Shown piece after piece: positions 24,201 through 31,782 of a stretch of 33,180 nucleotides of DNA (its first letter is position 1; every line of letters starts with the position of its first letter). The stretch is from positions 1 through 33,180 of the forward strand of contig CAYYQW010000043.1 of NCBI GenBank assembly GCA_964472505.1, written 5' to 3'. The notes under the pieces are model-generated. The model saw nothing but the letters and a program-made list of their open reading frames with translations. It was not told the origin of the DNA and searched no databases. The position numbers and the translations under genes were made by a program. This stretch comes from JAYEIA01 sp964472505 (lineage in GTDB: Bacteria > Bacteroidota > Bacteroidia > Bacteroidales > JAADGE01).

Positions 24201-25055
24201 TTATTTTCTGTTTTTTCTCACCTTTTCTTCCAAATCATCCCATTGTTCGCTGCTTATTGAGTCCGCCCAATTAAACTGTCCGGCACCGCCAATCCATTCA
24301 CCGCCGTCTATGGTTATTTGCTCACCGTTAATATAACCGGAAAAATCCGAAATGAGAAAACTTGCCAAATTGGCTAATTCAATATGCTCACCTACCCGCT
24401 TTAAAGGAATTCGATCTATCAGCTTCTGCTCTAAAGACGGATCGGGCAATAGTCGTTTCCAGGCGCCTTTGGTGGGAAAAGGCCCGGGCGCTATGGCATT
24501 CAAACGAATATTATATTTCCCCCACTCTGCTGCCAGAGAGCGCGTAAGATTTAATACGCCGGCCTTGCTTATGGCCGAAGGCACTACATAGCCGGAACCG
24601 GTAAAAGCATAAGTTGTGATAATATTTAGTACCGTACCGGGCATTTTATTTTTTATCCAATATTTTCCGGCCGCCAGTGTAAAGTTATAGGTGCCTTTCA
24701 AAACTATATCCACAATGGTATCAAAGGCCTTGTAACTGAGTCGTTCGGTTGGGCTTATAAAATTTCCGGCCGCATTATTGACCAAAACATCCAAGCGCCC
24801 GAATTTCTGATGAATATCTTCAATGACTTTTTCGTTTTGTAAGGCTTTTCGCACATCGGTTTGTTTGGCTATTACACGATTTCCGGTTTGCAATTGAATT
24901 TCGGCTGCCGTTTTTTCCAGCACTTCAAGTTTTCTGCTGGTTATAATGGTAGTGGCTCCAAGCTCCGAAAAACGTTTGGTCATGGATTTCCCCAAGCCGG
25001 TTCCGCCGCCTGTAATCAGTACCACTTTATCTTTTAATAAATTCGTTTTAAACAT
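24201..25055 (-). CDS. SDR-family 2,4-dienoyl-CoA reductase, DECR1-like
   Basis: A 284-residue short-chain dehydrogenase/reductase resembling mitochondrial 2,4-dienoyl-CoA reductase, which uses NADPH to reduce dienoyl-CoA intermediates during beta-oxidation of unsaturated fatty acids. Seen: the cofactor loop GGGTGLG (16-22), NNAAGNFISPTERLS (93-107), which from memory is near-identical to human DECR1, and TTYAFTGSG with Tyr149 and Lys164 at the DECR-specific 15-residue spacing. LAAEWGKYNIRLNAIAPGP and INGEQITIDGGEW follow. The usual SDR YxxxK is replaced by this DECR arrangement. A promoter match lies upstream (25075-25106). No other beta-oxidation gene is in the window, although a FadL-like gene is nearby. 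Confidence 0.82.
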   Translation of the reverse strand: MFKTNLLKDKVVLITGGGTGLGKSMTKRFSELGATTIITSRKLEVLEKTAAEIQLQTGNRVIAKQTDVRKALQNEKVIEDIHQKFGRLDVLVNNAAGNFISPTERLSYKAFDTIVDIVLKGTYNFTLAAGKYWIKNKMPGTVLNIITTYAFTGSGYVVPSAISKAGVLNLTRSLAAEWGKYNIRLNAIAPGPFPTKGAWKRLLPDPSLEQKLIDRIPLKRVGEHIELANLASFLISDFSGYINGEQITIDGGEWIGGAGQFNWADSISSEQWDDLEEKVRKNRK

Positions 25056-25074
25056 AATATTTGGTTTTGGGAGA

Positions 25075-25106
25075 TAAATGTAAAGTAAAATTTACTATTA
25101 TTCAAA
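25075..25106 (-). promoter_or_regulatory. Probable promoter of the dienoyl-CoA reductase gene
   Basis: On the minus strand TTTG (25106-25103), a 20-bp spacer and TACATTTA (25082-25075), one mismatch from TAnnTTTG. The start codon follows 19 nt later. Confidence 0.5.
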
Positions 25107-25195
25107 TTTCATTTATAATAATGCAAGAATCGAGCAAAATATTGCTCATTCATACTCTGCTTTTTATATAAATGACGGATAAAATGAACAATTAG

Positions 25196-26119
25196 TTATT
25201 CAAATACAAATCGATAAGCGATATTAAACTTCAAAAACAATGAACGCATACCATAGTGTGCCGGATCGGAAAAGAGCGTATTATTTTCATAATGAAAAAT
25301 GAACCCGACAATGAGCTTTTTGGAGTTATAACCTGCGCTTAGTCTTAAATCATAAAGCAGCGAAAATTCTTTTTCCGATAAATCAGAGCTCAGACCCTTA
25401 GGATGTTGCAAGCCGGCTCCGGCAAAAAATATCGGAGAAATATACCACTTTTTGTGTGGGATGAAATTATAAGCGTAACCGGCTATAATGCTGAAATTAT
25501 AGAGTTCATTAAGGGTTTCGTCATAATTATTTTCCAAATAAAAAGCATCGGCTCCGAGAAGAAAACTTCCGGCCTGCCGCTTCTGTCTTTGCGTCTGCTT
25601 ATATGCCGAATTCACGGAATAAGAAGAATTAAAACTGTAAAATCCTTTCAGGCCAAGCCTCATAAGCTTGGCATCAGGCATGAGCTGTTCATTTGCGCTG
25701 CCTTCGTTCAAAGTAAACCCTTGAAACTGCTTGTAAGTCAGCGCACCGTTCAAACTGTTTGTTTTCAGACCCAAACTGATATCCGTTGCTCTGAAATCAT
25801 TTGCTTCCAATTCTGTAGAGTTCACGGTTCCGATGGGGAAAATCAGTTGCAACTGCAGATTTTTATAGGCTCCTCCCACTCCTCCATAAACAGTCGCTTG
25901 CGGTTTGAAAACAATCAACTCATCAGAATCAATAGAATTCAGTCGGTACGAAAATGACCGATAAGCAACAATGGGCTTGACTAATAATGCACGGCCATAA
26001 TCTTCAATATACGTTGAATCATAGGGAAAATCAAGCAAGGACAAAGCTTTTTCCAATGGTTGAGCTCCAATCTTAAAGTTTGCAGCAAATAAGAGACAAA
26101 TAATTAAAAGTTTTTTCAC
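25196..26119 (-). CDS. DUF4421-like predicted outer membrane protein
   Basis: A 307-residue exported protein with signal peptide MKKLLIICLLFAANFKIGAQ. The early motif DFPYDSTYIEDYGRALLVKP resembles the start of DUF4421 proteins of Bacteroidota. The remainder alternates amphipathic strands and short turns (GGVGGAYKNLQLQLIFPIG, FIPHKKWYISPIFFAGAGLQ, SLFLKFNIAYRFVFE), ending in a C-terminal aromatic-rich strand, as in outer-membrane beta-barrels. Translation appears to start at a GTG (26119). A -7-like TATTTTTG (26145-26138) lies 18 nt upstream. Function is unknown; the DUF assignment is from general pattern and moderate. Confidence 0.6.
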   Translation of the reverse strand: MKKLLIICLLFAANFKIGAQPLEKALSLLDFPYDSTYIEDYGRALLVKPIVAYRSFSYRLNSIDSDELIVFKPQATVYGGVGGAYKNLQLQLIFPIGTVNSTELEANDFRATDISLGLKTNSLNGALTYKQFQGFTLNEGSANEQLMPDAKLMRLGLKGFYSFNSSYSVNSAYKQTQRQKRQAGSFLLGADAFYLENNYDETLNELYNFSIIAGYAYNFIPHKKWYISPIFFAGAGLQHPKGLSSDLSEKEFSLLYDLRLSAGYNSKKLIVGFIFHYENNTLFSDPAHYGMRSLFLKFNIAYRFVFE

Positions 26120-26137
26120 AGCTGAATAGTTTTATAA

Positions 26138-26145
26138 CAAAAATA
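26138..26145 (-). promoter_or_regulatory. Possible -7 box of the DUF4421-like gene
   Basis: TATTTTTG on the minus strand exactly fits TAnnTTTG and lies 18 nt before the GTG start. The nearest TTG is about 31 bp upstream, so no proper -33 element is seen. Confidence 0.35.
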
Positions 26146-26392
26146 GCTAAAAGCACAGAAGTAAAGAAGGAATTTTCAATTATTCCGTATTTTTTGTAAT
26201 TTAGCATATTATTTCAAAACAAACAGACTTTTGTTTTAATAAAAATGCTTTAATGAATATGTGCATTTCTTCTTTTAATAAGCTTAATGCGCAACAAAAT
26301 ATTTCAATCACCCGATAAAAACGGCTTGCTGAAACAGGGCTTGCAAATTTCATTATTCACAACTCCATAAGGACACACTTTATATTAATAAT

Positions 26393-27787
26393 ATGACAGA
26401 ATTTATACTCAATAACAAACTAATTAAAACATCGGAACCAACCGGTATGAGTTTGCTGAATTTTATACGCGAAAAAGCTCGGCTTAAAGGCACAAAATCC
26501 GGTTGCAAAGAAGGCGACTGCGGTGCTTGTACCGTAATGGTCGGCAGTCCGGACAGTGGCCGGGTGAAATACCAAACCGTTACATCCTGTTTGTTCCCCC
26601 TGGGGAATGCACACGGCAAGCACATTGTTACCATCGAAGGATTAAATGGTGATAAGCTTACTTCCGTACAACAGTCTCTATTCGATAATAACGCCACTCA
26701 ATGCGGCTTTTGTACGCCCGGAATTGTGGTTTCGCTCAGCAATTATATTATCAATAATGATAAATTGAATTTTGAAGCTGCTTTAAACTCAGTTGCAGGA
26801 AATATTTGCCGATGCACCGGCTATAAATCCATAGAGCGTGCCGCTAAAGAAATTATTGAAAATCCGGAAAGTAAGAATTATAAAAAGAATGAGCTGCCGG
26901 CATTCTTTAAGGACATACAAAAACGACTTGAAGATATTCCTCCGGCAGCAGAAAGCTCCGAAAGCCCTATAATAGCAGGAGGCACCGATTTGCTGGTGCA
27001 AAAACCGGATGAAATTGAAGCGGTATCGCCTAAACTCATTGCATACAAACCGGCGCTGAAGGGCATAAGTATCCAAAATGAAAGCGTGCGCATTGGCGCA
27101 TCGGTTACGGTGAGTGAGTTTATGCATAACAAAGAGCTTCGTAAATATTTTCCGAAAATTGCTGACCAATTCAAGCTTATATCTTCGGAACAAATAAGAA
27201 ATACGGCTACATTTGCCGGTAATATTGTAAATGCTTCGCCCATTGCAGACCTCAGCATCTTTCTGTTAGCTTTGGATGCCGAATTAATTATTCAAACCGG
27301 CGAAGGCAAAGAACGAAGCGTTGCTTTGAAAGACTTTTTCAAAGCTTATAAAAAATTAGATTTACATCCCGGCGAATTAATTTTGCAAATTCAGTTCAAA
27401 GCGCCTAAACCCACAGAGAAAATTAATTTCGAGAAAGTTAGTAAGCGTCGATATTTAGACATTGCAAGCGTAAACAGCTGCCTGCGAGCAGAAGCTAAAA
27501 ACGGCTTAATAAAAACTGCTGCGCTTTCGGCCGGCGGAATCGGGCCGATACCTTTCTTTGCTCGTAAAACAAGTGAATTTCTTGTTGGCAAAAAAATCAA
27601 TGAAACAACCATTATTGCAGCCGCCCGAATTCTTAATTCGGAGATAAGCCCCATTTCGGACATCCGCGGAAGCGAAAAATATAAACGGCTGCTGCTAAGG
27701 CAATTATTTGTTGCACATTTTCAAATTTTATTTCCGAAAGAAATATCACTCAATCAAGACTTTCTTAGATCATTACCCACAGTATAA
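26393..27787 (+). CDS. xdhA: Xanthine dehydrogenase small subunit (two [2Fe-2S] clusters and FAD)
   Basis: A 464-residue electron-transfer subunit of a molybdenum hydroxylase. The N-terminal ferredoxin fold has Cys38, Cys43, Cys46 and Cys66 (SGCKEGDCGACTV). The second helical [2Fe-2S] domain has Cys104, Cys107, Cys139 and Cys141 (QCGFCTPG, NICRCTGY). After a linker, the FAD-binding domain shows IIAGGTDLLVQKP and the TFAGNIVNASPIADLS segment that cradles the flavin, ending in a CO-dehydrogenase-flavoprotein-type C-terminal domain. All eight cluster ligands are present. It lies 11 bp before the molybdopterin subunit, so the two are one transcription unit. It is in the cytoplasm and passes electrons to NAD. 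Confidence 0.92.
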   Translation: MTEFILNNKLIKTSEPTGMSLLNFIREKARLKGTKSGCKEGDCGACTVMVGSPDSGRVKYQTVTSCLFPLGNAHGKHIVTIEGLNGDKLTSVQQSLFDNNATQCGFCTPGIVVSLSNYIINNDKLNFEAALNSVAGNICRCTGYKSIERAAKEIIENPESKNYKKNELPAFFKDIQKRLEDIPPAAESSESPIIAGGTDLLVQKPDEIEAVSPKLIAYKPALKGISIQNESVRIGASVTVSEFMHNKELRKYFPKIADQFKLISSEQIRNTATFAGNIVNASPIADLSIFLLALDAELIIQTGEGKERSVALKDFFKAYKKLDLHPGELILQIQFKAPKPTEKINFEKVSKRRYLDIASVNSCLRAEAKNGLIKTAALSAGGIGPIPFFARKTSEFLVGKKINETTIIAAARILNSEISPISDIRGSEKYKRLLLRQLFVAHFQILFPKEISLNQDFLRSLPTV

Positions 27788-27798
27788 AACATAATATC

Positions 27799-30060
27799 AT
27801 GAAATTATCCGATGCCAACGGTCATTTGACCGGCAAATCCATATACACCGACGATATTCCCGCATTAGAAGGCACTTTATACGGTAAAGCCGTACCTTCG
27901 CCCATTGCTCACGCCAAGCTGATTAATATTCATACCCAAAAAGCTGAAGCTGTTGAAGGGGTAGTTTGCATTTTAACAGCTAAAAACATAAAAGGCGAAA
28001 ACCAAATCGGGCTGATTATTCAGGACGAACAAATATTGCCCGAAAAAGAGCTGCACCATATCGGACAAGCTTATGCCTTTGTGGTGGCAGAAAGTAGGCA
28101 AGCAGCAGAAAAAGCGGCCAAATTAGTAGAAGCGGAATACAAAGAATTACCTGCCATAACCGATGCGCGTGAAGCTGCGGCCAAAGGGCTGTACATTCAT
28201 CCGCCGCGAACATTTGAATTAGGCGATGTAAAAGAAGCCCGAAAACAAGTCAAGTATTATACTGAAGGAAAAGTCAGTTCGGGCGGCCAAGAACATCTTT
28301 ATCTTGAAACTCAGGCTGCCTATACCGTTCCGCAGGAAGACGGAAACTTTAAAGTATATTCTTCCACACAAGGCCCAACAGCTGTTCAAACGGTAGTATC
28401 CAAAGTGCTTGGAATACCCATGCACCGCATTGAGGTGGACGTAAATCGTCTGGGCGGCGGTTTTGGAGGAAAAGAAGACCAGGCTTCTCATTGGGCAGTT
28501 CTTACGGCAATGGCAGCTCAGGCTACCGGAAAACCGGTAAAATATACCCTTGAGCGGCAAGAAGACATGATAATGACCGGCAAACGCCACCCCTACAGTT
28601 CCGATTTTAAAATTGGTTTGGATGATAAGCTCCGTATCGTGTATTATGAAGTGGATTTCTTTCAAAATGCCGGCTCTGCGGCCGATTTATCTCCCGCTAT
28701 CAGTGAGCGTACACTTTTTCATGCCGTAGGCAGTTATTTTATTCCCAATACACGCTACACCGTTCACAGTTGTAAAACAAACCTTCCGCCCAATACTGCT
28801 TTTAGAGGTTTTGGAGCTCCGCAAAGCTTTTTCGTGATTGAGTCGGCCATTCAAAAAATTGCCGAAGAGATTGGCGTGGAACCGGAACTTATCAAAAAAA
28901 CAAATCTGCTTAGTGAAGACGATTCTTTCCCCTACGGACAAAAAGCCGAAGAAGCTGAAGCCATAAGGTCTTGGGAGCTGGCTGAAAGAACTTATGATTT
29001 TGAGAAAATCAAAAAACAAGTTGATGACTTCAATAAAAAAAACACAGGAAAAAAACAAGGCTATGCCATAACTCCTATCTGTTTCGGTATTTCATTCACC
29101 AATACTCGTCTTAACCATGCACGAGCTTTGGTTCATATTTACCAAGACGGAAGCATAGGCATAAGCACCGGCGCCATTGAGATGGGGCAAGGCGTTAATA
29201 CCAAAATGAAACAAATTGCAGCCGAAATTTTTTCGGTAAAACCGGAAAAAATAAAGTTGGAAACGACCAATACCACACGCGTAGCCAATACTTCGCCGAC
29301 GGCTGCCAGTACGGGTTCGGACTTGAACGGCAAGGCTCTTGAAAAAGCTTGCATAGCGCTGAGAAAACGCCTGCTTGAAACAGCTTATGATATGGTTTCA
29401 ACAGATGCTAAACCCGACCCCGAAAACATTAAGTTAGAAAACGAGCCAATTTTCCGAGGCGGAAAAAACACCAAAATTTCATGGGAAGAATTGGTTGAAA
29501 CAGCATTCTTTAAGCGTGTGGCACTTACTGAAAATGCACATTATGCTACGCCCAAAATCCATTTTGACAAAAGCAAAGAAAAAGGCCGACCCTTTGCCTA
29601 TCATGTTTACGGTACAGCAATAACAACAGCCGAAATTGATACTTTGCGCGGTATTTACGATATTAAGTCCGTAAAAATTATACATGATTTCGGCAGAAGC
29701 ATGAATACCGATATCGACAACGGGCAAACGGAAGGCGCCCTTATGCAAGGCATTGGCTGGGTAACTATGGAAGAGCCGGCTTTTGACCGTTCCGGAAAAC
29801 TTTTGGCCAATGCACTCTCCACCTACAAAGTGCCGGATATTTATGCCGCTCCCAAAGAAGTTCTTATTCAACACTTGCCAAGCGAAGGACATGAACTGGC
29901 TACCATGCGCTCCAAAGCCATAGGCGAACCGCCGTTTATATATGGATTAGGAAGCTTTTTTGCAATCAGAAATGCGGCTAAAGCTTTTAATCCAAAATTA
30001 GAAAACAGATTTGATGCTCCGCTCACGCCCGAAAGGCTTTTGATGAGCTTATATGATTAG
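27799..30060 (+). CDS. xdhB: Xanthine dehydrogenase molybdopterin-binding subunit
   Basis: A 753-residue catalytic subunit that hydroxylates hypoxanthine/xanthine at the molybdenum cofactor. Residues matching those essential in bovine xanthine oxidase are present: Glu226 in GGGFGGKE (like Glu802), Arg336 in NTAFRGFGAPQS (like Arg880) and Glu710 in GEPPFIYG (the catalytic base, like Glu1261). GAIEMGQGVNTKMKQ is the cofactor-binding loop. These purine-site residues favour a true xanthine dehydrogenase over an aldehyde oxidoreductase. The split two-gene arrangement is the XdhAB form. The usual maturation factor gene xdhC is not downstream; a strong terminator follows at once, so insertion of sulphurated cofactor must depend on genes elsewhere. 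Confidence 0.92.
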   Translation: MKLSDANGHLTGKSIYTDDIPALEGTLYGKAVPSPIAHAKLINIHTQKAEAVEGVVCILTAKNIKGENQIGLIIQDEQILPEKELHHIGQAYAFVVAESRQAAEKAAKLVEAEYKELPAITDAREAAAKGLYIHPPRTFELGDVKEARKQVKYYTEGKVSSGGQEHLYLETQAAYTVPQEDGNFKVYSSTQGPTAVQTVVSKVLGIPMHRIEVDVNRLGGGFGGKEDQASHWAVLTAMAAQATGKPVKYTLERQEDMIMTGKRHPYSSDFKIGLDDKLRIVYYEVDFFQNAGSAADLSPAISERTLFHAVGSYFIPNTRYTVHSCKTNLPPNTAFRGFGAPQSFFVIESAIQKIAEEIGVEPELIKKTNLLSEDDSFPYGQKAEEAEAIRSWELAERTYDFEKIKKQVDDFNKKNTGKKQGYAITPICFGISFTNTRLNHARALVHIYQDGSIGISTGAIEMGQGVNTKMKQIAAEIFSVKPEKIKLETTNTTRVANTSPTAASTGSDLNGKALEKACIALRKRLLETAYDMVSTDAKPDPENIKLENEPIFRGGKNTKISWEELVETAFFKRVALTENAHYATPKIHFDKSKEKGRPFAYHVYGTAITTAEIDTLRGIYDIKSVKIIHDFGRSMNTDIDNGQTEGALMQGIGWVTMEEPAFDRSGKLLANALSTYKVPDIYAAPKEVLIQHLPSEGHELATMRSKAIGEPPFIYGLGSFFAIRNAAKAFNPKLENRFDAPLTPERLLMSLYD

Positions 30061-30096
30061 TTCTTACCAACTACCGACAGTTAATCTATAAAAGAC

Positions 30097-30132
30097 CTTC
30101 CGGCATCCGCAGGATCCGGAAGCATCTTTTTT
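30097..30132 (+). terminator. Strong terminator after xdhB
   Basis: CTTCCGG plus ATCC pair with GGAT plus CCGGAAG (30097-30122) with one bulged C and a 3-nt loop, followed by CATC and six T. It lies 37 bp after the xdhB stop. Confidence 0.8.
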
Positions 30133-30153
30133 CGATCACACCAACAACAGACG

Positions 30154-30177
30154 CTGCCGGATCAAAGATGCCGGCAG
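30154..30177. repeat. Second hairpin CTGCCGG / CCGGCAG downstream of xdhB
   Basis: A perfect 7-bp inverted repeat with a 10-nt loop (ATCAAAGATG), 21 bp after the first terminator. It has no T-run on either side, so it is not a standard terminator. The core GCCGGATC/GATGCCGG echoes the first hairpin. Confidence 0.5.
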
Positions 30178-30252
30178 GTCAGATTCTCGCTGCTTACATA
30201 TCGACAATATCAAGTAATTCAACAAAATTGTCACAATAATACTCGATGGATT

Positions 30253-30633
30253 TTAGCTTAGTTGCATTTTTTTTATGTACAACAGTTCGTTAAAGAAGTT
30301 AATATCTGAAATAATTTTGGGGTAAGCCGGCCGTTGCGGCATATTCATAGGTTTACTATCCAATTTTTTCTTCAAAGCAGTCGGCCGTTTTAATTCTGCC
30401 AAGAAATCATCTATTGTCTGTGTATTGAAGATGCGGCGGATTTCATTGAATTCTTTGCGCATATCTTCAAGTTGTCGTTGTTTTTCGGGTAAACTGTTCC
30501 TGAAATACCACGACTGTGCATCCGGCGAATTAAGTTTTTTTTTCAATTCTCCGTATTGTGCTACTTTGCGCACAATATCCGCTTCGGGTTTATCGCTGAA
30601 TGCTTTGCTGAATTTTTCAAAATCAATTTTCAT
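30253..30633 (-). CDS. Small helical protein of unknown function
   Basis: A 126-residue protein I do not recognise. It is mostly charged helix with coiled-coil character (LPEKQRQLEDMRKEFNEIRR) and has no signal peptide or membrane segment. The C-terminal part (MPQRPAYPKIISDINFFNELLYI) is more hydrophobic. The frame opens at 30654, but the ATG at 30633 (MKIDFEKFSKAF) is preferred. It overlaps the end of the upstream DUF4442 gene by 11 bp (AATGAAAATTGA), which implies translational coupling and perhaps a joint role. That it keeps its frame against this upstream gene suggests it is real. Confidence 0.6.
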   Translation of the reverse strand: MKIDFEKFSKAFSDKPEADIVRKVAQYGELKKKLNSPDAQSWYFRNSLPEKQRQLEDMRKEFNEIRRIFNTQTIDDFLAELKRPTALKKKLDSKPMNMPQRPAYPKIISDINFFNELLYIKKMQLS

Positions 30634-31087
30634 TATTTGTTTTTTTTCGCACATAAATGGTTTTTCTCACGCGTGCTACAATTTCTCCCGACTTATCGGT
30701 TATCTCCGTATGAAATTCTTTCAAAGCTTTTCCTTTGGCATCCGCCTCTGCTTTAAAATCGGCCAATTCTTTTTTGTCGGCTTCCATAACCGCTCGCACC
30801 GTGCCCCGCCCGGGCCGTTTAAAATCAATACAAGCCGCCTTGTCCCACACCGTATATCCGTCGCCCATGTATGCCATAACTATAAATACAAAAAACGGAT
30901 CGGTCATGGAATAGAGCGAACCCCCAAAATGCGTTCCGAACAGATTACGATTATAAAACCGTAATTTCATGCGTGTTACAAAACGGCTGAAATCCGGGCT
31001 GTATGATTCCAATTTAACGCCGGCACCAAGGTAAGGCAGATACCAACTGATGAGTTTTATGATACGTTTGGCTTTCTTTAAATTCAT
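30623..31087 (-). CDS. DUF4442 hotdog-fold thioesterase-like protein
   Basis: A 154-residue cytoplasmic protein of the DUF4442 group, which has the hotdog fold of acyl-CoA thioesterases. The characteristic core is NRNLFGTHFGGSLYSMTDPF (48-65), followed by the long strands AACIDFKRPGRGTVRAVMEAD and GEIVARVRKTIYVRKK. The central helix start (HFGGSLYSMTD) corresponds to the catalytic helix of thioesterases, but the substrate is unknown. It lies between iorB and the small helical protein on the same strand. A hairpin at 31109-31136 separates it from iorB, so it may have its own transcript. Confidence 0.82.
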   Translation of the reverse strand: MNLKKAKRIIKLISWYLPYLGAGVKLESYSPDFSRFVTRMKLRFYNRNLFGTHFGGSLYSMTDPFFVFIVMAYMGDGYTVWDKAACIDFKRPGRGTVRAVMEADKKELADFKAEADAKGKALKEFHTEITDKSGEIVARVRKTIYVRKKTNNEN

Positions 31088-31108
31088 GTTTAAGTCGGTA
31101 TATAAATT

Positions 31109-31136
31109 AAAACCCGACTTAATTAAATCGGGTTTT
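31109..31136 (-). terminator. Terminator-like hairpin between iorB and the DUF4442 gene
   Basis: AAAACCCGA (31109-31117) pairs with TCGGGTTTT (31128-31136) around a 10-nt loop. On the minus strand the right arm runs into TTTTAATTT, so it should terminate the ffh-iorB transcript. The stem works in both directions. Confidence 0.75.
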
Positions 31137-31165
31137 AAAAAATGAAATGCGTTTATTAATCTGTT

Positions 31166-31750
31166 TTAATTATTATTCAAAGTGAATTCACGTCCTTTTT
31201 CAAGCGCTTTAATGTTTACATCAACAATCTCCTGTCCTTTGCTGCCAAAAATATCCTGCAAAGCTTCTTTATATTTTTCAAAATCAAGATTAATATAAGG
31301 TGAAGCAGCTCCGAGCATAACAATGTTGGAAGAGCGTTTTGATTTTATTTCCGAAGCAATGGATTCGGCATCAATGAGTACAAGATTTTTAACTTTCTTT
31401 TTAATCTCTTTAAGCAAATCATCTTCATTGGGATATTGGTCGATATTCACAAAAGGATTCACTGAACTTATCAACCAGCCGTCATCTTTCAAAAAATGCA
31501 GATAACGCAGAGATTCCATAGGCTCTACAGAAATAATAATATCGGCTTGCTTCCGAGGAATAAGATCCGAAGCGATGGGTTTATCGGCTATTCGAAGATT
31601 GGAATAAACCGCCCCTCCGCGCTGGCTCATACCGTGCACCTCGGATTGTTTCATAAATAAATTACTCTTTAGAGCAGCTGTTCCTATGGTAGCGGCAATG
31701 GATAAAATGCCTTGTCCGCCTACGCCTGCCAATATAATATCTGATTTCAT
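31166..31750 (-). CDS. iorB: Indolepyruvate:ferredoxin oxidoreductase beta subunit
   Basis: A 194-residue gamma-type subunit of the 2-oxoacid:ferredoxin oxidoreductase family, which carries the domain-III function and pairs with IorA. Seen: the conserved N-terminal AGVGGQGILSIAATIGTAAL (GVGGQGI at 9-15), HGMSQRGGAVYSNLRI and PRKQADIIISVEPMESLRYL, all hallmarks of IorB. Length is standard. It lies 32 bp downstream of ffh on the same strand and is separated from iorA (2175-3785) by about 27 kb, although the products should form one complex. No promoter is visible in the short gap, so it may be co-transcribed with ffh. Confidence 0.9.
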   Translation of the reverse strand: MKSDIILAGVGGQGILSIAATIGTAALKSNLFMKQSEVHGMSQRGGAVYSNLRIADKPIASDLIPRKQADIIISVEPMESLRYLHFLKDDGWLISSVNPFVNIDQYPNEDDLLKEIKKKVKNLVLIDAESIASEIKSKRSSNIVMLGAASPYINLDFEKYKEALQDIFGSKGQEIVDVNIKALEKGREFTLNNN

Positions 31751-31782
31751 GCTGTATATTTTAAAAAGATTAAAATGTGATG

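Noticed and set aside
26287..26370. A 27-codon open frame in the leader of xdhA
   Set aside because: There is no ribosome-binding signal or recognisable motif, and no clear attenuator-type structure follows it. Such frames are expected by chance.
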